Assembly (NCBI GenBank): GCA_025738555.1
Contig: JAOVFP010000001.1
Location: 1,240,001 to 1,304,000, forward strand
Length of the DNA: 64,000 bases
Source: Cyathus striatus
Taxonomy: Eukaryota; Basidiomycota; Agaricomycetes; Agaricales; Nidulariaceae
Direction: 5' to 3'
The translations under genes and the position numbers were made by a program. The notes under the pieces were generated by a model, which did not search any database, was not told the DNA's origin, and worked only from the letters and a program-made list of their open reading frames with translations. Shown piece after piece: positions 10,499 through 21,993 of this stretch (position 1 is the stretch's first letter; every line of letters begins with the position of its first letter).

Positions 10499-11657
10499 TG
10501 ATATGCCTAGTAAAATATGAGGGATATTTTTTGAAATATAATAGACATCTAAGTACCAGTAATACAATTAGAGAATCAAGTCCAAGAGTCCAAGAGTTGG
10601 GGTGAGTCCTGAGCTGCCAACTAGAGTATTCTATATTGAATAACACTATCAAGGGAAGAGTCCAAGGGCTGGGGTTGAGTCCTGTGCTGCCAGTCAAAGT
10701 ATCTACACAATATGAACCAAGGGATTTGACACAACAACAATATATTTGGACTATCAATTCCTATAGAAATTACGAGTACTAGATAACTATACTATAAAGA
10801 AAAGCCCAAAAGATAATACTCAGGAATGTATTCATACTCCTCCATACCCAGAATAATGCTCATGGTACCAAGTTAGACAATCACACAATGTCAGGGAAAT
10901 ACTTCAGCCTAGATAATTCTTAGTACCACTGGATACTGCAACTTGGAGCTATTGTGCAGTCTCTTGAATAACCCAGAACATCCATGCATCTCTCCTGTGT
11001 AAAACTGCCACCATGTGGGAAATCACATGCCCCCAGGACTTTGGAATGTGCACTGAACACTACTCATGGCACATTGGGTAGTGCCATCAGACACACCAGT
11101 ACCAGAAACACCAGTATCCATTATATCCAAGTACTTGGCCAGAATTAGCACATGTATTAGCACATGTCTTGATGTGTGCCTATTAATAGCACAGCATGGC
11201 ATTTGATGCATCTCTGAAACAGAGCATGCCCTCATGGATTCTCGTATAGAGGGATAACCAGACCTCTTTGACTGTATGGTTCCACTAGGACTTTATGATG
11301 TATTATTTACTATACCTATTCCATTGTGCATGAGACCACTGCCATGTAATATATAAGTAGTTAGACATACCTCCAGAAGACCCTAAGCACTGCACTGGCT
11401 GTACTTCTGTTCTCACAGTAGAGTACATTCTGAATCTGATATTGGCATTCTGAGTACAATTCTGAAGTCTGAAATCTGAATCCGAGAGTACCTGAAAGCA
11501 ATCGCATTTAACTACTATTAAAATACCTTGTTCATTTTACTACTACTTGAAACTCTTATGCCCTCAAACTAAATATAATCTAACTAGAACTTTATGTTCC
11601 TTGTTGGTGGTGTTAAAACCACATAAAACCACATAATCTAAAAAGTTAGTCTTATCA
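10499..11657 (-). mobile_element. Solo LTR family 1, copy 1 (1159 bp, CTAC duplication)
   Basis: On the minus strand the block starts TGATAAGACTAACTTTTTAG and ends ACTAGGCATATCA, so it has TG..CA ends with a short TGATA/TATCA inversion. It is flanked by CTAC at 10495-10498 and 11658-11661. Its whole length matches 57225-58392 in the opposite orientation. For example, both copies contain the reading VSEMHQ.PC.AINRHTSRHV. No reverse transcriptase or gag flanks it, so it is a solo LTR left by recombination. A 4 bp duplication is shorter than the usual 5. The class of the parent element is unknown. Confidence 0.75.
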
Positions 11658-11661
11658 CTAC

Positions 11662-12517
11662 TACATCACTGTCTCAACCCCAGTCCCAGTGCCTTACTCA
11701 TGAAGGGCATTTCCCTTCCTGCCTTTTTATGCATGCATGCTCCTGTGGCCCTATTCTATATTCAACAAGATGGTCCTCAATCTGTAACAGATCACTGGGA
11801 AATGTGGCATGAGCAACAGAGACACTGAAGAGATCGAACTTAGTAAAATGTAGTTTTAAACCGCTATTATGAACAAGTTATAGTGGAGCTTTATGTCTCT
11901 TTATACTGCATCCTCACCATCCTGTGCCAATATGTAATGCTTTTGGACTCTGCAATGAGCCCTTCTATGATACAAATCCACTTTGTTTGAACCTATCACA
12001 TAACTGAGTTACAGCCATAAGTTAAAGACCCTCTCTCATTCAAAGCTTTGTGCACTCTGCATTGACATTGGGTGACTTTCCACTGCATTTAGAATCCTAG
12101 AATAAATTTCTAAATGCCTTAAGTGAGATTGGCCATAGTGCTGTTGTCCTAATTCATCTTAGCTGACAGCTGAGCTTTAAACTGACCCCATCCTAGATGT
12201 CAATCTGAAAGAGGCCTCCCAACCCCCCTTCCAGTTCTAAACAGCTCATTTTCAACCTCTGACATCAACTGTCCCTGCAGGACCCTTTCATCTCGAGATT
12301 CCCAGTACCATACTCCCTCCTCCACAATAGTGAAAACTGTAGCTTCAACAATGAGTTTCCAACATTTTCATTGTGAGTTTTTGTTGCAATAAACTTTATA
12401 AACTCTGCTTACTGCCAGCTACCTGGAACCTGGCCATACCCAGAACCTGGTCAATCTTCATCTTGTTGCTTTCGCAATTGCTTTCTGCCTAGTTTTTTTG
12501 CACATATTTGTAGTTAG
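11662..12517. other. Anonymous CpG-poor sequence
   Basis: No gene, RNA or inverted repeat that I can support. Contains scattered GGAACCTGG and CCAGGTTC motifs (12425-12455) that recur elsewhere in the window, probably fragments of older repeats. Confidence 0.4.
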
Positions 12518-12849
12518 CTATTATACAGTACTTTACACTCCCCCCCCCCTTCACCATGAATTCATGTGAATTTCACCAAGAGTTCACATATTCACATGAA
12601 ATTCACCTGAAATTACATGAACTTCATGTGATTTTGAATATTTTCTAAAAAGCATAGGTTCATGAACTTTCATGTATTTTAGGTGAAATTAAAGTGAAAA
12701 TATAGTGAAATTCACATGAAAAATTGAGTGAAATTCATTTAAAAACATGGAGAAAATGAATTTATTTATTAATCATGTGACTGATTTACATATTACAAAG
12801 CAACAATAGTATTACATAATGTCCCCCAATTTCCTGCCCTTGCACTCGA

Positions 12850-13185
12850 TGTCCCATCCCCTGCTTTCCCATGCCTCCCGCCCCTCCGCTCACTGTGTGC
12901 TTCATCCCACTCGCTATCCTGCCCCTCCGCTCGCTGCATGCCCCTCTGCTCGCTATCCCCGCCCTTCCGCACACTGTGCGCCCCCATCCTGCTTGTTACC
13001 CCGCCTCTCCGCTCGCTATCCCGCCCCTCCGCTCACTATCCCGCCCCTCCGCTCGCTATTCCGCTCCCTGTGCTCGTTGTGCGCCCTAACGCGCTCGTCA
13101 TCCCGCCCCTCCCGCCACGCTATCCTGCCCCTCGCGCTCGCTGTGTGCCTCCCGCTTTCCCACGCTCTCGTTGTTACTGTGTTTG
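12850..13185. repeat. CG-rich minisatellite in the hAT-like element
   Basis: A run of imperfect 16-30 bp units built from CCCGCCCCTCCGCTCGCTAT. It is dense in CG dinucleotides, in sharp contrast to the CG-poor DNA on both sides. The matching segment in copy 2 is at about 40090-40440 and is partly decayed. Confidence 0.7.
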
Positions 13186-13456
13186 TTCTTGATGAAGAAA
13201 GAGGAGGAGGGAGTGAGTGAGATAGGGGAGGAGTGAGGGTGGGGGATCAAAGAGTGGAACAGAGGGAGGAGGGAGGGGGGAGAGGGAGGGGGGAGGGGGA
13301 GGGGAGAAGGGAGTGAATGATGATGATGTGGCAAGAAGCAAGAATCAACAATGGTGCGACGTGTTTTGGTCAGGTGATATTTCAATCATGTGACAAAGTA
13401 TTAGAAAGCGGAGGGTTGATAGGGGTATATAGTGTGGGAAATATTTTTTATATACA

Positions 13457-13547
13457 AGTTTTCATGGTGTAGTGGTTAATTGTTGTACTGTGGGAAAACT
13501 ATTAGTCATCACTCCAAGACTGTTGGTTCAATACTGACTGGAGTCAT
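13457..13547 (+). other. tRNA-like segment (box A/box B) in hAT-like element
   Basis: TGGTGTAGTGGTTAAT near 13464 resembles a tRNA D arm (RNA polymerase III box A). GTTGGTTCAATACTGAC near 13521 resembles a T arm (box B). The acceptor ends do not pair cleanly, so this is not a working tRNA gene by eye. The same segment lies at 40747-40838, where box B is closer to consensus (TTGGTTCAATTC). Confidence 0.5.
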
Positions 13548-13935
13548 TATTTACTACATACATTTATTTTTATTATTAGTAAGCAACACTATGAAATACA
13601 ATTGAAGCTCACTACTATTGTATAAGCTTCATGTGAATTTCTGGTGAAATTTACGTGAACTTCACTAGGTGACATGAAAATCTGGTGAAAAATTTCATGT
13701 GAAGATCAAGTGAATTATTCACCTGAAATTCACATGAATTGGTGAAGTTCATGTGAAATTCATGTGAGATTCAGGTGAAATTATTAGCAGTGTTCTCACT
13801 GAAATTCAGCAAAAATAATGTGAAAAAGTTCACCTAAATTTCACATGAACTTCACATGAACTTCACCAATTCACATGAATTTCATGTGAAATTCACGTGT
13901 AAGGGGGGGGGGGAGCGTAAAGAGCTCCTATTATA

Positions 13936-16900
13936 GTAACATAATGCTCAATTTTTGTGGTGAGAGCATGTCTGGTTACTGAGAAATGTTGTAATGAGTA
14001 TGTGATTCCGATCAAAGTTGGCTAATTTAGCATACTGATTCTCACACGCTTTCTCAAAGACAATTTCTCTGCATTTTCCATCCCCATCCTTGTACAACAT
14101 AATGTTGTGTAGCTATTTTTGAGCACCCTTTATTCAATGGAGCATCTTATAATGTAATAATTGCTATATATCTTAGGTTGCAATGCTAGTTTTTAGTATA
14201 GTAGTAGCAGAATAACAATTTAGAGCATATATATGAAAATCAATACACCACTTGAACAGCATGCCTGAAGAGACTTAGACTTCTGGAAGTGGATATATAT
14301 GCATGAACCATCACAGAACATCATAGATCCGATTTTTTTGCGATTTTATTTGCAGTGGTATGCATAAATATGATATGCATGGCTTATGTCATTCTTTATG
14401 GTCTATTTGAGGAGAATTTTAAGTTACAGCTAAATGAAGCCAATAATTCAACTTAAATAGGATGTATATATGTCTTAATATTGTAGCAAGCCCGCATGAA
14501 AGCTGTAGCTTCAATAGAAACATTATACAATGGCAATAAGACTGAAAACAACATACTTGTTAGCAACATCAATGAGTTCTAAGCTTAGTCAAAGCTTAGT
14601 AATTAATACTAGCTGAGACCCTGTCAGGGTTATATATGCACTGACCAGGTTCCAGTTACCAAAATTGTCAGAAGACTCCAGAATAAAAATATTCATAGCA
14701 CATTGAAGAGAATGTCAAAAATTCTGATTCAAAGTGTGATAGAATATAAAATAAATACATAATGCAGCACACACATTTTATGTTTGATAAATAAACTCTG
14801 GAATGGAAAATTTACATTTTACACTAGAGTGACCAGGATCTAGATCAGCAGCAGTATATTTAACATAATTTCCAACCTGGTTCTAGAGAGAAAAATTGAC
14901 ATAGCTAATGAAATTGTATGAAATTCTGACAGTTATGTACAAGACACAGCTCAAACTCCAGATACAGAAGTATATGGTATTACCATTAACATGTACAATG
15001 ATGTAGATATACATACCTTACATACTGAAGCATTCTTGAAGCAGTACACTCATGCCACCCATAGATATAGTCAATGCAGTGAGGAAGGAGGTGTGAAGGT
15101 AGCATATGATAAGATAACACTCGTGCTCAGGGATTTTGGAATTGATGTTTGTGATCTGAGAGAAAGGTTGTGTTACAGTTAGAAACATAAACCTATTTTT
15201 TTCGAATGCCACTCGCTTAAGGTTTAGAAAAATATTCCAGGATTCTAAACCCAGTGGAAAGTCACTCATTATACAGGTCAGCAATTTTATGTAACTTCCT
15301 CAGTGCAAGTGTGGTTAAAGAACAAATACAAGGCTCAATTAGTGTGAGAGCATTGTATGGTCTGGATGTACTTAGGGAGGAAGCACACAATGTTGGAAAG
15401 ATTTTAATGGATGGGAGCTGAGGGAAGTTCAAGCTCCAGAGTGGAAACAGATGCTGCTATGAAGCTAGGCATTGGTCGAATAATCTCACAGTACATTTAG
15501 AATCTTAGTTGCGATTTCATAAGTATAAATGGAAGAAAACAGTTTGATTGGAAAGCCAGGGAGAGGTGGTGGGAGCTGGCAATAGCAAGGCAGAGGGAAA
15601 GGGTCAGAGATGTGGAGCCAAGACATGGACATGTATAGTAAACAGAGATAAACAAAGCCTCAGTTGTTCAATCATATTAGGTATACTATCTGTCAACTCT
15701 ACATCAGGTTATTTTTAAATTATTGACTCATTGATTTGATTTGATTTATCTCATACCATGATGATTATTCTGTTGTACATGGTTTCTCTGATATCTCAGG
15801 TCCTATTACATGAGTTCTCCTAATGACAGTGCTGCTTCCTGAATTTGGTACTCTATATAATTGCTCAAAGATTCCAATCATAAGTGTTTATTTATAACTC
15901 ATGCATTCCGACACCACCAGAGCAATCCAATCCTGATCTTGTACATGAGGGATCATTTAATCATGGGAGGAGACAAGTGCTTTGACATCTCCAATAAAAT
16001 TTCAACCATTGCACAAATGGTTAAACTAAGTCAGTTTTGAACACCCACCATCTTCTAAGTGCATATTTACTAAGTATTTTTGATGAAATAAATGTTGCCT
16101 AACGGTTTGGCTGCATATCATTTTTTTTATCTGCATGTTTCATGTTTGGAAGCAATGTTTTCCTCAATATCCTTTTCATTGAGCCCAAGTATGTACTTAC
16201 CATGGCCTACAGCATAATGCATGTTTCAATTGTGTTTCAATATCCAGTACAGGGGACTACCGAAATGATCAGTAAACATCAACACCACTATATTTTGATT
16301 AGTCAAAGATATGGACCACAGAATCAGAGTTTGATCAGAGTTGTGTATCAGTCGTGGCTTGTGGCCCTACTCCTTTATATGTGAACAGTAAGCACATCGT
16401 TCATAATACTTACTTTGGCAATATAATGACTATTTCCGAATGGACTGTTTGTATACCACAATTTTTTTTTATGTCTGAAGTTGTATCCAGTCAATCCTGC
16501 ATCTTTTAAACACAGAACAGAATGTACAGCTATTTCTGACACAGTGGCCATTGCATGGTGTTTCCCCTCTCTCTTGACTCCTAGATTCAATTATTTGGAT
16601 ATGTACAGCAATTGTGACATGATCAAGTGCTAGATTTAGCACATGATGGAACAAGGTAGATGTGTGATTTATATCATATTCTGTAAGTCAAGTTCTTCAG
16701 TACATCTGTTATTTTGCATTAAAATAGAGATACCTTCCAAGACAGGTCCTTGTTTTCTTTCCATTCCTTATGGTGCTTCCTGCATTGAGGTAGCCTGCCA
16801 AATAATCCCCTCCCCTGATCTGTCACTCAACTTTCAATCAATAGCAAGTTTTTTTTTAAAAAAAAAAAAAAAATCCTGTATTTAATGTCAGTAATGGAAG

Positions 16901-17199
16901 ACATATGTCTTGACAGTGTAGCATCTACCTAGCAGAAGGTAAAGTGCAGGGCTAATGAGTATAGTACTATGTAGTTTATGTGTCATATGTCAGCCTCAAT
17001 ATTAATGACTCGGGATGTCTACATGGTCACAGGACACCAGGAGAGTTGGGCTGATGGTGTCACAGACTGTGTGCCCCATGGTGTTGGTGATGTGGCTAGT
17101 GGCCAGTGCATCAAATCGTGTTGTTCTGGGTGCAAGTTGTCGTGTGTATGTCTGAGTGACTGAAAAATAAAAAGGGATCCTCCCCTCCCCCATTCTTGA
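13936..17199. other. 3.2 kb anonymous AT-rich tract
   Basis: CG-poor sequence without a convincing gene on either strand. Short open frames at 14991-15182, 16142-16384 and 16643-16885 have no family features. An A run of about 16 follows TTTTTTTT near 16852-16873. GACCAGGTTCCAG (14644) and an inverted partner near 14876 hint at a decayed inverted-repeat element, but I could not find its ends. Confidence 0.4.
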
Positions 17200-18150
17200 C
17201 CCATCTCTGCTCCTAGTCATCATCATTGTTTGGTGGTTTCCATTGTGGTATTGTACCTAGTGTCTGTTTGAGTTGGCTGGTCACATTAACATACTCAGCA
17301 AGAGCTGAGAGGTTCATCGGATCTGTGAGAATCTTGCATAGGGAGATGTCCCTGTGTCCTCATTTGGCACATTGTACTAACAACAGCTTGTGGTGTTTGG
17401 TGTAGGCTGGGCAGTGCAGTAGGTAGTGCTCAACTGACTCTGGGGAAGCAGAGGAGTACTTCATGCACTGTGGCGATTCCACTTTTCCTATGTGGTGGAG
17501 ATGTTTATTGAGAGCGATATGCCCAGTCACAAGCTGTGTGATGAGGCTGGTCAAACATCAGGGTAGCTGGAGCAGCTGTGCTGAGGAGAACAGTGGAGAC
17601 TTAGTTGGAATATTGCAACTAACACATGCATGGCTTGGCGAGGTCTGCCAATGTTGAGCTGCTGTGGCTTTGATCTTAGCCCTGTGTGTTGCTTGTAGAG
17701 CTGACTTTGAGAAGGGGAGTGGGTTTTGGAGGGATGGAGGTAGGTCCTTGCATAGACTTGATCCTTGTTTAATGGCCAGCTTCACCTCCTTGTCAGCTGC
17801 TTTGTTGCCTATGATGTCACAGTGCCCAGGCACCCAGCAGAGAGAGATGTGGCTTTTGTCTCCTACCATGTTTTCCAAGGCATTTAGGAAAATATCTGAG
17901 ATGTACTGGCTGGGGCAGGGGCAGTGGCTGCCTGCAGCTATAATTGACACCTGGTTGTCCACTGCAAAAGTAACAGTCATAACATCTTGCTGTTTACTGA
18001 GAAGGTGAGCCCCAAGCAGGAGGCCCATGCATTCAGTGTTGAAAACTATGAAGTGCAAGTCATAACATCATTGATATGACTTCTCCAAGGATCTTCCCCC
18101 TTTGGTCTTTCACAATGAATGAGCCTAGTCCTTGATTCCAGGGTTATTTT
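17200..18150 (-). pseudogene. 3' end of a Tad/I-type LINE: RNase H and terminal CCHC-like region
   Basis: Minus strand. The first part carries a retrotransposon RNase H domain with AVDNQVSIIAA, then CWVPGHCDIIGNKAADKEVKLA and a Thr/Ala-rich linker (18058-17558). It continues in another frame as VTGHIALNKHLHHIGKVESPQC.. and ESVEHYLLHCPAYTKH, the Cys-His motif at the C-terminus of many fungal LINE polyproteins. A final segment (ILTDPMNLSALAEYVNVTSQLKQT, to about 17200) also fits that family. Lesions: a frameshift near 18065, another between the two blocks near 17556, and an in-frame TGA at about 17360-17358. The reverse transcriptase and 5' half are absent. Truncation at the 5' end is usual for LINEs. 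Confidence 0.75.
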
Positions 18151-18871
18151 GAGTGAGAAAGTGATTTTTATGTGTGCCTGCATAGAAACTAGATATCATA
18201 TATATGTGTTGGTAGCATGTCATATACTATGACATCCTCATCCTCGGTGTTTAGAGCTGACAATGTTATTTGTACTGCGCAAGCTTGACCAAGTTAGTCT
18301 ACACCTGTCTATGCAAGTACTCTGTACCAGATACTTTGATGACCACTACAAAGTGCGGCGAATTTACCTATCAGAAACAATTAAGGTTTCAACTAGACTA
18401 GTGACTGATGGGCAGTGGAGTCACAGACAAAGTTCCCGTGATATGCAGATGTTTTATCATTTTAATACCACTGACAATGCAAGGACTACAGTTTCTAACC
18501 TGAAGTAATATACTACATGAAGTTTAGATGATAAATGGCTTGAAATAAAAGTGTAGTGCTTGTATGTGAGATAGATAGATTGGTATGCTCTAAACGATGA
18601 TTCTCTCCTGTCCCCTGTTCAATTTGTACTCAAAAGAAGCATATTTCATATGTAATTTTACCTCTGTATAGCTCTAACAACATGGTTGAATGTATTTTGG
18701 GACACATGTGCAAGTGTTAAAGTTTATGATCAGAAAAAGTGCTGTGCAATGCCACAATCAATGTAAGTATTTGTTCATTTTATAGGGTTCTTCACTGAAT
18801 ATCCCAAGTCAAAGGCTTTCTCTCTTAGTTCCAAATTGATTGACTGGTGGGTGTATAGGATATAGAAGATG
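18151..18871. other. Anonymous sequence before the satellite
   Basis: AT-rich. An open stretch at 18263-18508 has no recognisable features. No RNA gene seen. Confidence 0.4.
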
Positions 18872-20310
18872 TCTTTTAACTTGAGCATGAGTGTGGTATT
18901 CCTATTCACCCTATTCACACTCACAAGTATTACACTCAGGCTCAATGTCCTTTAACTTGAGCATGAGCATAATTGGTATTCCTATTCAGGCTCACAAGTA
19001 TTACACTCACACTCAATGTCTTTTAACTTGAGCATGAGCATAATTGGTATTCCTATTCACACTCACAAGTATTACACTCATGCTCAATGTCCTTTAACTT
19101 GAGCATGAGTGTGATATTCTTATTCATGCTCACAAGTATTACACTCACACTCAAAGTCCTTTAACTTGAGCGTGAGTGTGATATTCCTATTCATGCTCAC
19201 AAGTATTACACTCATGCTCAATGTCCTTTAACTTGAGTGTGAGTGTGATATTCTTATTCACACTTACAAGTATTACACTCACACTCAATGTCCTTTAACT
19301 TGAGTGTGAGCATAATTGGTATTCCTATTCACACTCACATGTATTACACTTATGCTCAATGTCTTTTAACTTGAGCATGAGCATAATTGGTATTCCTATT
19401 CACACTCACAAGTATTACACTCATGCTCAATGTCTTTTAACTTGAGCATGAGCATAATTGGTATTCCTATTCACACTCACAAGTATTACACTCACGCTCA
19501 ATGTCTTTTAACTTGAGCATGAGTGTGGTATTCCTATTCATGCTCACAAGTATTACACTCACACTCACCTTTAACTTGAGTGTGAGCATAATTGGTATTT
19601 CTATTCACACTCACAAGTATTACACTCATGCTCAATGTCCTTTAACTTGAGCATGAGTGTGATATTCCTATTCACACTCACAAGTATTACACTCACACTC
19701 AATGTCCTTTAACTTGAGCATGAGCATAATTGGTATTCCTATTCATGCTCACAAGTATTACACTCATGCTCAATGTCTTTTAACTTGAGCATGAGTGTGG
19801 TATTCCTATTCATGCTCACAAGTATTACACTCATGCTCAATGTCCTTTAACTTGAGCATGAGCATAATTGGTATTCCTATTCACACTCACAAGTATTACA
19901 CTTACACTCAATGTCCTTTAACTTGAGTGTGAGTGTGGTATTCCTATTCACACTCACAAGTATTACACTCACGCTCAATGTCCTTTAACTTGAGCATGAG
20001 CATAATTGGTATTTCTATTCACACTCACAAGTATTACACTCATGCTCAAAGTCCTTTAACTTGAGTGTGAGTGTGATATTCCTATTCATGCTCACAAGTA
20101 TTACACTCATGCTCAATGTCCTTTAACTTGAGCATGAGTATAATTGGTATTCCTATTCACACTCACAAGTATTACACTCACACTCAATGTCTTTTAACTT
20201 GAGCATGAGTGTGGTATTCCTATTCACACTCACAAGTATTCCACTCACACTCACCTTTAACTTGAGCATGAGCATAATTGGTATTCCTATTCACACTCAC
20301 AAGTAATAAA
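18872..20310. repeat. Satellite of about 21 units of roughly 70 bp
   Basis: The phrase TTTAACTTGAG recurs 21 times at spacings near 60-75 bp. Each unit runs through gagcatgag or gagtgtgag, an optional cataattgg, TATTCCTATTCA, a cacactcac or catgctcac block, AAGTATTACACTCA and a second cacactca block. Nearly all variation is at one trinucleotide on each strand: CAT, TGT and the rarer CGT. Units are arranged so that the gag..gag and ctc..ctc blocks can pair as hairpins. The array decays into scattered GAGCATGAG and GAGTGTGAG words up to about 20800. Not a CRISPR array: there are no unique spacers. Confidence 0.9.
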
Positions 20311-20803
20311 CTCATGCTCACATATATTACACTTGCAACTTACTTTTCCTCCCACATGTAAGTGAAGCCAAAATATAAATGTAACATATAATTTTTTTGT
20401 GAGCATGAAGTAAAAACTTTGAGCATGAGTTGACAGACCTTGAGTGTGAGTTGATGACCTTGAGTGTGAAAACTCAGATCCTGTGCATGAATGTATGGAC
20501 CCTGTGCATGAGATGTTGACCTTGAGCATGAAGTAAAATCTTGAGTGTGATGTGTGCATGCACACTCAATCCATGCTCACACCTTGAGTGTGAACATGAG
20601 CATGAAGTATAAATATTATTCTTCAAGATTTGACTTCATATCTTGATTAGAAACATCACTCACATTCACAATATGACACAGCCATACAACACTAGTATGT
20701 ACATTTGATTTACACTCTTTTTGACCCACAAATGGGCCATTTAGAGCTAAAATAAATACCTTGAGCATGGCATGCTCAATCACGCTCACTTTTGTGCATG
20801 CCT

Positions 20804-21993
20804 GGAATTTTCTATGTGCCTGTCGTGCAACAACATGGCTCCTCGGAATGTAAGTATATACATGAAATCGGTTTAATTAATGATCTTAAATTGACAAAAA
20901 TTGCTTAGCAGAGGAATTTATTGGAGTGCAATTGAAATTATCTTTACATTTCGAGTTAGTGCATGTTATGGAAATAGTCAACAGAGTAAGCACCTCCATT
21001 TATGTATAATAGTAATGCAACACTTATAAATGAAAATGCATAGTGGTATGCTTTCTAGCTATATTACTATTTGGTCAGTTATAATGCTATATATTGATCA
21101 TTAATAACCCATAGTATGTGGAAATGTATAGTGCAATTATCAGTTTGGTTTACATAACTATTTTGAAATTATTGAACTTTAACTGTTAAAATCTAGTTGC
21201 AGCTATCCAGAACAATAATATTTACTGTGGCGCTATCAGAAAATATTTATATAATTCCTGGATACAATACATGCTTTTCATTGATACCAGAGATATCATA
21301 TACCCTCCAAGTTTTACAATGCCTTTATTTTGGATACTCTGCCGCATTTCACAGTATGTTTAGCATATTATTTTGCAAGTCACTATTAATTTCCTTGCAT
21401 AGCCATCTTATTTCTTCTAACAGTTATTAAACTAGGAAATGAGACAATTTTCACCCGTCAGGGGTTGAGGAACCTGCTAAAAAATGAAGGAAGCGCATTT
21501 CCAATTATTACATCATTTATCCGAGATGGGACACTATATTTTACAATCGTCTTTGGTAAGGTCATCTTGATAATAACTTCAGATAATCTTATGATATATA
21601 TGCATTACAGTGTTCACTGTAATTATGATGTGGATGTCGGTGAATATCTTTAAATCAGACAGTGAAATTGCGAGCATCTATTTTAAACCGTAATTTCCTA
21701 TTTTACTTTATTGTCTCCTGGAAGTTTTATATGTACTTACAGGTGGTACGATGCGACGATGTCATTTACGGTAAGTTAAGCAGATACTCCTTACATTAAT
21801 ACTGATATACTCCTAGGGGCCGCGGCTAATATTGACCCTGCGAAAACTCTCGGACGTCGATGGTAATGGAAGCGCTCCAACGGTGTCTCGGTCAATATCC
21901 TTTGCCCAATCAGCACGTAAGACAACAGACATATCCCCGGAAGGTGGATTTGAGGGCAGAGTAGCTTCACCTAGTCAAGCATCATTGGTATAA
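20804..21993 (+). pseudogene. 5'-truncated fungal multi-pass membrane protein (DUF6533-like)
   Basis: Spliced plus-strand exons read as the C-terminal two thirds of a membrane protein of the DUF6533 type. An exon near 20880-20975 reads GIYWSAIEIIFTFRVSACYG. Then comes an exon with YITIWSVIMLYI (about 21060-21105). Then 21192-21353 (FTVALSENIYIIPGYNTCFS), 21424-21556 (IFTRQGLRNLL, ITSFIRDGTLYFTIVFG), 21611-21639 (FTVIMMWMS), and after 21743 YDATMSF joined over an intron to 21818-21993 (GPRLILTLRKLSDVDG, ending ASLV, TAA 21991-21993). The RDG..YF pattern followed by a hydrophobic helix and RLILNLR-like tail is typical. The N-terminal helices should lie left of 20804, where satellite sequence begins, so the gene looks cut by the repeat. 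The family name is from memory; the exon structure is fairly clear. Confidence 0.55.

Larger units (their letters stand above)
12526..13927. mobile_element. hAT-like non-autonomous element, family 1 copy 1 (1402 bp)
   Basis: The 8 bp duplication CTATTATA flanks it (12518-12525 and 13928-13935). The left end is CAGTACTTTACACTCC followed by a C run. The right end is a G run followed by GGAGCGTAAAGAGCTC. Reverse-complemented, the right end is GAGCTCTTTACGCTCC, so the inverted repeat is strong after the first few bases. Both flanks continue into about 150 bp of palindromic TTCACATGAATTTCAC-type motifs. The centre holds a CG-rich repeat, a purine run (13200-13320) and a tRNA-like segment. No transposase. 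Nearly full-length identity with 39764-41216 proves it is a mobile unit. An 8 bp duplication and CA.. ends fit the hAT superfamily. Confidence 0.85.

Noticed and set aside
12786..13385. Several overlapping long open frames on both strands in the CG-rich part of the hAT-like element (and again at 40093-40675)
   Set aside because: They arise from a CG- and CT-rich minisatellite and a purine run, are low-complexity and differ between the two copies.
16852..16873. T run and A run as a retroposon tail
   Set aside because: No upstream LINE, SINE or processed gene and no flanking duplication were found; probably simple sequence.
18872..20310. Regular repeats resembling a CRISPR array
   Set aside because: The whole unit repeats, there are no unique spacers, and the genome is eukaryotic. 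It is a satellite.
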